Shown: positions 31,683 through 38,858 of the stretch, piece after piece | How the letters are laid out: every line of letters begins with the position of its first letter | Position numbering within the stretch: the first letter of the stretch is position 1 | Origin: an uncultured Clostridia bacterium | GTDB lineage: Bacteria; Bacillota; Clostridia; TANB77; CAG-508 | Direction: 5' to 3' | NCBI GenBank assembly: GCA_934167165.1 | Contig: CAKPKG010000011.1 | Span: 1 to 39,632, forward strand | Length of the DNA stretch: 39,632 nucleotides | Notes under the pieces: generated by a model | Seen by the model: only the letters and a program-made list of their open reading frames with translations | Database searches by the model: none | What the model was told of the DNA's origin: nothing | Made by a program: the position numbers and the translations under genes

Positions 31683-34328
31683 TTATGCAGCTGTATTATT
31701 TACTGTAGTGTTTGTTGTATTATTGCCCTCGTTCCCAGTTGTGTTACCACCGGTTGTATTATTTTTGTTATCTCCACTAGAGCTATTTCCTTTAACTATA
31801 ACCGTTCTAGTTGCAGTTGCCTTGTTTCCAGCCGAATCTTCTACTGTATATGTTATTGTGTATGTTCCAGCTTTACTTGTATCAACTTTTCCTGATATTT
31901 TTATTTTGTCTGTTAAATCTCCGTCTTTATTATCTGTTGCTGTTGCTCCAGGATCTTTATAACTTTCATTTAAATTTACAGTAATTGTTGTGCTTCCATT
32001 TAGCTTAACTTCTGGTTTTGTTTCATCTGCAGCTTCTGTATGCTTTGTACAAGTATCTTTTATTGTTAGCATATATTCTGCATCTTTAGCACTCCTCCAT
32101 GCTGTATCTGTATCGCTATTTGGTCTAGTTATAAATACTTTTGATTCTTTGTCTGGGCAAAATTCATTTGCAAGCAATCCAGTCTCTTTACATATATCTA
32201 CTTTTACATGACATTCGCATTGTTTAGTTGGCGCAGTTCCTTGTACAAAATATTCTGTATATCCTCTATTTCCTCTTGGATCATTCGCACAATTTTCTGT
32301 AACTAATAATCCAGAATCTCTACAAACTGTTGCAGTAACAACACCTGCTGGCCTTGTTTGTGCAAAAGTTCTTCTTTCTAATCCAGCATGTATAGGCTTC
32401 ATAACTCCTGCCCACATTTGAGCTGATGGGCTTAAAGACCATCCTGAAACTGTTTCGTTATTGTCATACCCATACCATGTTGCAGCAGTATAGTATGGTG
32501 TAAATCCACACATCCATCTGTCAAAATCATCATTTGTTGTACCTGTTTTTGCAGCTACGCTCATTCCTGACATAGCAAGTGTAGTTGATGTTCCTGATTT
32601 TACTGGTTGAGTCAATACTTCTTTTACTACATATGCAGCAGATGCAGACATTACTGTTCTTGTTTCTTGCTTTGGTTCAAATACAGTATTTCCATTTCCA
32701 TCTACCACTTTTGTATAAAATGTTGGTTTAATATATACTCCGTCATTTGCTATCGCCCCATAAGCAGCAGCCATTTCTAATGGTGTTGCTCCATTTGTTA
32801 ATCCACCTAAAGCTATACCTATATTGTTATCTCTTTCATCATCTAAATGTGAAAATCCTAGGTTTTTTAAAAATTTTAATGAATTCTCTACTCCAACTGT
32901 TTGTATTGCTTTTAACATTGGTATATTTTGAGAACTTTCTATTGCAAATCTTATTGTAAGTAATCCTTTAAAATAATTGTAGTTTTTATAATTTTTATAT
33001 GGTACATCATCATATACAGATGCTGCTGTAAGTTTTCCGCTGTCTATTCCTGGAGCTACAACTGCCAAAGGTTTCATAGAAGAACCTGTTTGTTTTACAG
33101 CTTGTGTTCCTCTGTTCAATCCCATAGATGTTGTTTTTTCTCCTAAACCACCAATTACTCCTAATACATATCCTGTTTTATGATCTAATACTACCATACC
33201 TGCTTGTGCTGTTTTTCCTGCTTCTTTTTTAGAAGCTTTTAGGTATTTTGCTTTTTGCATTTCCTCATTCATTGTTGCTTGTATATTGCTATCTTGTGTT
33301 GTGTAAATTGTAAATCCACCACCATACAAATATAACTCTGCAGCTTCTCTTGTTAAATCTTTTTCTTCCATTATTTGATTTTCTATTTGTAAAATTGCAG
33401 CATCTGTATGATATGAATATACATTAGCTAATGATGCACCTTTTTTAAATTCTAATCCATTTTCTACTTTTTCTAATGCTTGTTTATACTCATCTTCTGA
33501 ATTTATTTTTCCAAGTTCATGCATTTTTTCTATAACAGTTTTTGTTCTTGTTTTTATTTTAGCTAAATTTTTCTCTTTTTGTTCTTCATCTGTTACAAAT
33601 GGATCATAACTATTTGGGCTATTATTTATTCCTGCTAAAAATGCGCATTCTGCCAAATCTAGATCTTTTGCACTTTTAGAAAAATAATAATTTGATCCAA
33701 CTTCTACACCATATGATGTATTTCCCATAAATATTAAATTTAAATACAATTCTAGAATTTGATCTTTTGATAGTTCTTTTTCAATATAATGAGCTCTTGC
33801 CATTTCTTTTACTTTTCTTTGCCATGTTCTATCTTTTTCTTGTGTTGTATTCTTTACTAATTGTTGAGTTATTGTACTTCCTCCATAACTAGAAGAACCA
33901 ATTCCTATTTTACTAAATGCATATTTTACAGTTGCAGCTAGGGTTCTTTTTATATCAATTCCCATGTGGTCACGGAATCTTTCATCCTCAATTGCTATAT
34001 ATGCCTCTGGCAAATATGGTGCCATCTCTGAAATACTTACATATTTTCTATTTTCACTACCACTTAATTCTGCAATCTGATTTCCATCTTTGTCTAATAC
34101 AATTGAATTTTCATTTTTAATTGCAAAATCCTTAGCAGTTAGCTTTGCTTCTCTCATTATTTTGCAAATAATACCAAATGCAATACCTGCTAGTATTAAG
34201 AGTATTATAAGTACTGCTAATAACACTTTTTTAATAATTCTTTTTTTCTTTGTTTGTGGTTTTTTATTTTTTGTTTTATATTCTTTACTTAATTTTTCCT
34301 TTTTATTTGTTCTTTTTTTATCAGCCAT
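31683..34328 (-). CDS. Class A penicillin-binding protein (PBP1A type) with C-terminal Ig-like domain
   Basis: This bifunctional enzyme polymerises and cross-links peptidoglycan. A basic cytoplasmic tail and one membrane helix (about 30-55) are followed by the GT51 transglycosylase (EDERFRDHMG, GGSTITQQLVKN). The transpeptidase has the serine in GSSMKPL and the KTGTTNDDF box. Near residues 700-790 are paired cysteines (CRDSGLLVTENC, CKETGLLANEFC). The C-terminus has a cell-surface Ig-like repeat of the DUF5011 type (ITVNLNESYKDPGATATD) and a Gly/Asn/Thr-rich tail. The length of 881 includes this extension. No in-frame CGG is present. Confidence 0.93.
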   Translation of the reverse strand: MADKKRTNKKEKLSKEYKTKNKKPQTKKKRIIKKVLLAVLIILLILAGIAFGIICKIMREAKLTAKDFAIKNENSIVLDKDGNQIAELSGSENRKYVSISEMAPYLPEAYIAIEDERFRDHMGIDIKRTLAATVKYAFSKIGIGSSSYGGSTITQQLVKNTTQEKDRTWQRKVKEMARAHYIEKELSKDQILELYLNLIFMGNTSYGVEVGSNYYFSKSAKDLDLAECAFLAGINNSPNSYDPFVTDEEQKEKNLAKIKTRTKTVIEKMHELGKINSEDEYKQALEKVENGLEFKKGASLANVYSYHTDAAILQIENQIMEEKDLTREAAELYLYGGGFTIYTTQDSNIQATMNEEMQKAKYLKASKKEAGKTAQAGMVVLDHKTGYVLGVIGGLGEKTTSMGLNRGTQAVKQTGSSMKPLAVVAPGIDSGKLTAASVYDDVPYKNYKNYNYFKGLLTIRFAIESSQNIPMLKAIQTVGVENSLKFLKNLGFSHLDDERDNNIGIALGGLTNGATPLEMAAAYGAIANDGVYIKPTFYTKVVDGNGNTVFEPKQETRTVMSASAAYVVKEVLTQPVKSGTSTTLAMSGMSVAAKTGTTNDDFDRWMCGFTPYYTAATWYGYDNNETVSGWSLSPSAQMWAGVMKPIHAGLERRTFAQTRPAGVVTATVCRDSGLLVTENCANDPRGNRGYTEYFVQGTAPTKQCECHVKVDICKETGLLANEFCPDKESKVFITRPNSDTDTAWRSAKDAEYMLTIKDTCTKHTEAADETKPEVKLNGSTTITVNLNESYKDPGATATDNKDGDLTDKIKISGKVDTSKAGTYTITYTVEDSAGNKATATRTVIVKGNSSSGDNKNNTTGGNTTGNEGNNTTNTTVNNTAA

Positions 34329-34388
34329 TTTTTGACCTCCTAATAAAATATATATTATTATATTACACTTGTACTAAAAATTCAAATT

Positions 34389-35246
34389 TTAAATCAAAAT
34401 ATCATCAATTTTTGTTAAAACTCGTGCACCTTGTTTTATCAATTCATTTGTCCCTATAGAGTTACGGCTATCAATATTTCCCGGAACAACATATATATCT
34501 TTTCCTTGTTCTAAAGCAAAGTCCACTGTAATCAAAGTTCCACTTTTTTCTTTTGCTTCTACAACTATTAAAGCTTTTGAAAGTGCGCTTATTATTCTAT
34601 TTCTTCTTGGAAAATTCTGTGCTAATGGTTTTGTTCCTATAACATGTTCCGATATTATTGCTCCATCATTTTCTATTATTTTATTATATATCCATCTATT
34701 TTCTTCCGGATATACTCTATCCAATCCGCATCCCACTACTGCTATTGTTTTTGCCTTTCCTTTTAAACATCCTATATGAGAATATGCATCAATTCCTCTT
34801 GCTAGTCCACTTACTATATTAATATTGTTGTTAGAAAGATTATATGCTAATTTCATTGCAGTATTTTTTCCATATGTAGTGCAATTTCTACATCCTACAA
34901 TTGATATACTTTTTTGATTAAGTATTTCTTTATTTCCTTTTATATACAAAAAAGTCGGTGGATCATAAATATTCTTTAAATTTTCAGGATATTCTTGGCT
35001 ATAAATATTAATTAATTCTATTGCATTTTTTTGCATATATTCTAAATATTTATCTAGATCTTTTTTATATTTTTGTTCGCATATTCTCTTTGCAAGTTTC
35101 TCGTTAATTTTTTGTTTTATTAAGTCTTCTTCTTTTTTATTCCATAAGTTAGCTGGGTTCTTAAATTGTTTTAATAACTCCAATTGTGTTTTGGGTGTTA
35201 AATTTTCTATTCTAGAAAACCATATCCAATATTTAATTTCTTCCAT
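34389..35246 (-). CDS. dprA: DNA-processing protein DprA
   Basis: DprA loads RecA onto incoming single-stranded DNA in natural transformation. The Rossmann-like core shows SIVGCRNCTTYG, then VSGLARGIDAYSHIGCL, AVVGCGLDRVYPEENRW and FPRRNRIISALSKALIVVEA, all family hallmarks. At 285 residues it has the short form without the winged-helix C-terminus. It lies between folD and PBP1A. Together with comEB nearby it hints at competence, but comEB is named only by position in other genomes. Confidence 0.94.
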   Translation of the reverse strand: MEEIKYWIWFSRIENLTPKTQLELLKQFKNPANLWNKKEEDLIKQKINEKLAKRICEQKYKKDLDKYLEYMQKNAIELINIYSQEYPENLKNIYDPPTFLYIKGNKEILNQKSISIVGCRNCTTYGKNTAMKLAYNLSNNNINIVSGLARGIDAYSHIGCLKGKAKTIAVVGCGLDRVYPEENRWIYNKIIENDGAIISEHVIGTKPLAQNFPRRNRIISALSKALIVVEAKEKSGTLITVDFALEQGKDIYVVPGNIDSRNSIGTNELIKQGARVLTKIDDILI

Positions 35247-35291
35247 TGATTCTCCTTTTTAAGAATCCCCCCGTATTAAATAGCCCTCATA

Positions 35292-36137
35292 TTAATTTTG
35301 AAGCTTTGCTGCCTTTACAATATTATTCATAAGCATCGCAATTGTCATTGGTCCTACTCCTCCTGGAACTGGTGTAATGTACCCTGCTACTTTTGAAACT
35401 TCTTCGAAATCAACATCTCCACATAGTTTTCCATCTTCCCCTCTGTTAATTCCAACATCAATAACTACGGCTCCATCTTTTACCATGTCTTTTGTTACAA
35501 ACTTACTTTTTCCTATTGCAACAACTAGTATATCTGCCATTTTTGTAATTTCTGCTAAGTTTTTGGTTCTTGAATGGCATACTGTTACTGTAGCATTTTT
35601 ATTTAATAAGCATTGTAACATGGGTTTTCCAACAATATTACTTCTTCCAATTACAACTGCATTTTTACCTTCTATTTCTATATTATAATCTTCTAAAATT
35701 TTAATTACTCCATATGGTGTACATGAAACAAAAGCATCTTGTCCTAAACATAATTTTCCTACATTCATTGGATTAAATCCATCTACATCTTTTATAGAAT
35801 CAATTGCTTTAAAAGCTTTGTTTATATCCAAACTTTTAGGTATTGGACTTTGAAGTAATATTCCATTTATACTTTTATCATTATTTAATTTGTCTATTAA
35901 ACTTAAAAGATCTTCCATTGTAGTTTTGTCATTTAACAAATATTCTTCATACTCTATTCCTATTTCATTACAAGCTATACTTTTATTTCTAACATATATT
36001 TTTGAAGCGGAATCATCTCCTACCATAATCACTGCAAGATTTGGTAGTATTCCCTCTTCTTTTAGTTTACTAACTTCTTCTTTTAAATTTTGTCTTATTT
36101 TTCTAGCTACTTCTTTTCCATCTAAAATAACTGCCAT
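35292..36137 (-). CDS. folD: Methylenetetrahydrofolate dehydrogenase/cyclohydrolase FolD
   Basis: FolD interconverts one-carbon folates with NADP. The substrate site includes YVRNKSIACNEIGI and the second signature is PGGVGPMTIAMLMNNIV (about 260-276). The NADP-binding Rossmann motif is VVIGRSNIVGKPM (about 158-170), and GILLQSPIPKSLD marks the active-site region. The length of 281 is normal. Confidence 0.96.
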   Translation of the reverse strand: MAVILDGKEVARKIRQNLKEEVSKLKEEGILPNLAVIMVGDDSASKIYVRNKSIACNEIGIEYEEYLLNDKTTMEDLLSLIDKLNNDKSINGILLQSPIPKSLDINKAFKAIDSIKDVDGFNPMNVGKLCLGQDAFVSCTPYGVIKILEDYNIEIEGKNAVVIGRSNIVGKPMLQCLLNKNATVTVCHSRTKNLAEITKMADILVVAIGKSKFVTKDMVKDGAVVIDVGINRGEDGKLCGDVDFEEVSKVAGYITPVPGGVGPMTIAMLMNNIVKAAKLQN

Positions 36138-36255
36138 ACTGTAACCTCACTTTGTTTTTTTATTATTCTATATTAAAATGTTTCTTTTTACAATATATTA
36201 TATCAAAAAAGTAACCTTGCCAAATTTTTTCTCGCCGATTTAAGTTCCCAAATAA

Positions 36256-36296
36256 AACAAAAAAACAAAAGGAGAACTTTCTCCCTTTGTTTTTAG
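36256..36296 (-). terminator. Rho-independent terminator
   Basis: AACAAAGGGAGA and TCTCCTTTTGTT pair around a short loop and end in T on the minus strand, after the small membrane gene at 36307. Confidence 0.8.
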
Positions 36297-36306
36297 ATTT
36301 ATTTAA

Positions 36307-36546
36307 TTAGCAATTTTTTCTTTTGCAACATACAAACATTATAACTTCAATAACCAATAGTATTACAAGTGTTACTAAAAATAGAATTACTGCGCCCAAA
36401 CCTAATGTTGTTATTAAATCTGTTAATGTTCCTACAATTAGTCCAATTACGAAAGCTACTAAAATTACTAATATAAATATTGCTATATCCATACAGCATC
36501 TTCTTTTTCTGTCTTTTTTAAAGCATATATCTACTTGTGGTTCCAT
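36307..36546 (-). CDS. Small membrane protein with cysteine-rich ends
   Basis: The 79-residue protein has a basic, cysteine-containing N-terminus (CFKKDRKRRCCMD), two hydrophobic helices (about 22-44 and 49-72) and a CCKRKNC end. The ATG at 36546 is 14 bases from GAGGAGG; a GTG at 36558 is in frame but too close to that site, so the start is uncertain. I do not recognise the family. It is downstream of spoIVB on the same strand. Confidence 0.6.
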   Translation of the reverse strand: MEPQVDICFKKDRKRRCCMDIAIFILVILVAFVIGLIVGTLTDLITTLGLGAVILFLVTLVILLVIEVIMFVCCKRKNC

Positions 36547-36628
36547 AATATAAAGCACCCCCTCCTCATATTAGGATTACTATATAATATGTCGATATAT
36601 ATGATTTTGTGACAGAAATTGCTGAATT

Positions 36629-37840
36629 TTAGTTTACTTGTCTAGTTTGTTTTATCATTAAGTCCCCAAATACTGCATATCCTGTGGTTGGATCATTTAC
36701 TAACACATGAGTTACTGCTCCGTACAAATTTTTCATTTTGTATTATTGGTGCACCACTCATTCCGTTGTATTATTCCTCCTGTTAGATTTAGTAATTCCG
36801 GATCTGTTACTTTTATTAGCATACTTTTATTGTTTGTATTATTATTTTTGTATATCTTGGCTATTTCTATACTATATTCTTTTTGTTCCTCATTTTCCAA
36901 CTCTAACAGTATTTTTGCTTCTCCTTGTTTTATCTCTTCCCTTTTAGCTACTTGCATTGCTTTAGATTTTTTCATGTCAAAGCCTGATATGTCTGTTACT
37001 TTTCCATATATTCCAAATTCTGTATTCATTCCCACATTTCCTATTGTTTTGCCATTCACTATACTTCCTCTTATTTCTCCCGGTGTTCCTTCTTTTCCTT
37101 TTACTATTGATGATATTCTTGTTGTTACTATTTCTCCACTTGAAATCTTTATTAGCTTTTCTGTATCTATGTCTATTATTCCATGTCCTAAAGCAGCAAA
37201 ATTTTTGTTCTCTGGTTCATAATATGTTATTGTTCCAATTCCGGCTGCTCCGTCTCTTACCCACAATCCTAATTTATATTTATTATCTTCTGCTTTTATT
37301 GCTTCCATGCTAGCTGTATATTCTATTCCATCTCGCAAATATTTTATTTTTAAATCCTCTCCATTCGAATTATTTACTGTTTCCATTAATTCAGATGTGC
37401 ATGTTATTTCCTTTTGATTTATTTCTACTATTATATCTCCTTCTTCTATTCCTGTATTTGCATATGGCTTTTGTCCATTTATTTCGCTTTTTCCTACTAC
37501 CAAAACACCGACTTGTATATAATTTTAGTCCCACCATGTTTCCTAATGGAACTACAGTGGTTTCTGGTATTGTGTTTACTTCTATTTTTTTCACATCAAA
37601 CAGGTTAAAAAAACTAATAGTTACTGTTTTTTTAGATACTATATCTTTACTACCTATTGTACTTGAAGCCTGTACTACATTGTTATTTCTTTCATTTAGG
37701 TATAGCCCAAAAATATTTCCCAAATTTAAATTTTCTCCTTCAAATAGGATTATATTATTAGGGATTGCAGTTATGTTAGTTACATATGCAAGAATTATTA
37801 ATAACATTAAAATAAATATGACTGCTCTTATTTTTTTCAT
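36629..37840 (-). CDS. spoIVB: SpoIVB peptidase (S55), three CGG +1 shifts
   Basis: SpoIVB is a serine peptidase secreted from the forespore that activates the sigma-K checkpoint. An N-terminal membrane helix (3-24) is followed by a PDZ domain (about 105-185) and the S55 domain with LGHGIID (histidine). Three CGG codons interrupt the frame: 37508-37510 (codon 111), 36763-36765 (codon 359) and 36720-36722 (codon 373). Skipping each C gives YTSGVLVVGKSE, then IIQGMSGAPIIQNEKF with the catalytic serine, then VGAVTHVLVNDPTTGYAVFGDL, ending at TAA 36629-36631. The joined protein has 402 residues, close to known SpoIVB. Without the shifts it would lack both the PDZ and the active site. Confidence 0.92.
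36720..36722 (-). other. CGG +1 shift site, spoIVB codon 373
   Basis: The zero-frame codons are TTT GTA CGG AGC. Skipping the C gives GTA GGA GCA GTA ACT CAT GTG, the conserved GAVTHVLVNDP that follows the active serine. Confidence 0.9.
36763..36765 (-). other. CGG +1 shift site, spoIVB codon 359 at the catalytic motif
   Basis: The zero-frame codons are ATA CAA CGG AAT GAG TGG. Skipping the C gives CAA GGA ATG AGT GGT GCA CCA, the catalytic GMSGAP motif. Confidence 0.93.
37508..37510 (-). other. CGG +1 shift site, spoIVB codon 111
   Basis: The zero-frame codons are ACA AGT CGG TGT. Skipping the C gives AGT GGT GTT TTG GTA GTA GGA, which leads into the PDZ domain. Confidence 0.9.
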
Positions 37841-37882
37841 AAAAAAATGGTCACCTTCTTTATTTTTAGAGTAACCATTTTT
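37841..37882. terminator. Hairpin with T run upstream of spoIVB
   Basis: AAATGGTCAC and GTAACCATTT pair with one mismatch and are flanked by A and T runs. It lies between rpmA and spoIVB. Confidence 0.55.
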
Positions 37883-37920
37883 TTATTTTTAAAACATTTT
37901 AATTAAACAAAATAAAAACA

Positions 37921-37957
37921 ACAAAAAACTCCTCAAATGTTTGAAGAGTTTTTCTTT
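37921..37957 (-). terminator. Terminator of the rplU-rpmA operon
   Basis: On the minus strand AAACTCTTCAAA and TTTGAGGAGTTT pair around CA-rich loop bases and end in six T, just after the rpmA stop. Confidence 0.9.
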
Positions 37958-37963
37958 ATTTTT

Positions 37964-38224
37964 TTAGGCTTCTTCTTGGTAAACACTTACTTGTTTTTTG
38001 TCTTTACCTTTTCTTTCGAACTTAACTTTTCCATCTACTACTGAATATAATGTATCGTCACTACCTTTTTTTACATTAATTCCTGGATGTATTTTTGTTC
38101 CTCTTTGTCTTACTAATATATTTCCTGCTAGAACGAATTCTCCGTCTGCTCTTTTCACACCTAAACGTTTTGACTCACTGTCTCTACCGTTCTTAACACT
38201 ACCTTGACCTTTTTTATGTGCCAT
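37964..38224 (-). CDS. rpmA: Ribosomal protein L27
   Basis: L27 is a large-subunit protein whose N-terminus reaches the peptidyl transferase centre. The protein (86 residues) starts directly with MAHKKGQGSVKNGRDSESKR and carries the usual GNILVRQRGTKIHPG motif. Most Firmicutes make L27 with an N-terminal extension cut off by the protease Prp, encoded between rplU and rpmA. Here there is neither extension nor a prp gene. The ORF is preceded by GAAGGGAGTG. Confidence 0.97.
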   Translation of the reverse strand: MAHKKGQGSVKNGRDSESKRLGVKRADGEFVLAGNILVRQRGTKIHPGINVKKGSDDTLYSVVDGKVKFERKGKDKKQVSVYQEEA

Positions 38225-38274
38225 CTATAATTCACTCCCTTCACGTTTTCCTACAATCTATCTTTTATTTACTA

Positions 38275-38724
38275 CTATGCTTCAACTTTTTCTTCTTTTT
38301 TTGTAGCTGTTTTCTTTGCTGTTGTAGCTTTAGTTGTTGTTGATTTTTTTGCTGTTGTAGTTGTTTTTGCTGCTGGTTTTTCAGCTGTTTCTGCTTTTTC
38401 AGCTTTAGCTGCTGCAGTTTTTATTGATGTTATTTCAACTTTTGTATAAGGTTGTCTATGTCCTTGTTTCTTTCTTTCATTCTTTTTAGCTTTCATTTTG
38501 AAAACGATAATTTTTTTACCTTTTCCATGAGCTACTACTTTACCTTCTACTTTAACACCTTTTACGTAAGGGTTACCAACTTGTACTTTTCCATCATCAG
38601 ATACTAATATTACTTTATCAAAAGTAACTTTTTTTCCTTCTTCTGCATCTAATTTTTCAAAAAATACTACGTCTTTTTCTTCTACTTTGTATTGCTTTCC
38701 ACAAGCTTCAATTACTGCGTACAT
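38275..38724 (-). CDS. rplU: Ribosomal protein L21 with an Ala/Lys/Thr-rich tail
   Basis: The first 103 residues are ordinary L21, from MYAVIEACGKQYKVEEKD to the KKQGHRQPYTKVEI signature. A low-complexity tail of about 45 residues follows, made of Ala, Lys, Thr and Glu (such as KTTTTAKKSTTTKATTAKK), giving 149 residues instead of about 103. The tail is probably disordered and basic, and could touch rRNA on the ribosome surface. GGAGG precedes the ATG at 38724. rpmA follows after 50 bases. Confidence 0.95.
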   Translation of the reverse strand: MYAVIEACGKQYKVEEKDVVFFEKLDAEEGKKVTFDKVILVSDDGKVQVGNPYVKGVKVEGKVVAHGKGKKIIVFKMKAKKNERKKQGHRQPYTKVEITSIKTAAAKAEKAETAEKPAAKTTTTAKKSTTTKATTAKKTATKKEEKVEA

Positions 38725-38739
38725 TCTTTATACGACCTC

Positions 38740-38820
38740 CATTTTTCTAATACTCGCTAAGATTACAACTTAGGTAACTATTATATTAATAGTATTTAAA
38801 CCTAACTTATGCGGCTTACA
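38740..38820 (-). promoter_or_regulatory. Structured leader of rplU (L21-leader-like)
   Basis: The roughly 95-base untranslated leader holds a long imperfect hairpin (AAGTTAGGT against ACCTAAGTT, with an inner ACTATTA/TAATAGT stem). This position is typical for the L21 autoregulatory leader of Firmicutes, but I cannot match the consensus with certainty. Confidence 0.4.
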
Positions 38821-38827
38821 GATGAAT

Positions 38828-38856
38828 ATTTTACCATAGCTTGCATCATTTGTCAA
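38828..38856 (-). promoter_or_regulatory. Promoter of rplU-rpmA
   Basis: On the minus strand TTGACA (38851-38856) and TAAAAT (38828-38833) are exactly 17 bases apart, immediately after the smc stop codon. Confidence 0.8.
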
Positions 38857-38858
38857 CA

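Noticed and set aside
922..37510. Frameshifts explained as sequencing or assembly errors
   Set aside because: Such errors favour long runs of one base. Here all eight are a single C before GG in mixed sequence, on both strands, and nowhere else in the conserved genes. A motif-specific artefact cannot be fully excluded without the reads.
922..37510. CGG simply reassigned to another amino acid, as in known CGG codes
   Set aside because: Reassignment keeps the frame. At all eight sites the downstream conserved sequence is only readable in the +1 frame.
922..37510. P-site slippage at one conserved heptamer, as in prfB
   Set aside because: The codon before CGG differs at all sites, repairing after a slip would often fail, and no shared upstream purine-rich element or downstream hairpin is evident by eye.
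922..37510. Five decaying pseudogenes
   Set aside because: The genes include essential functions, have no stop codons or other lesions in the joined frame, and keep all catalytic residues.
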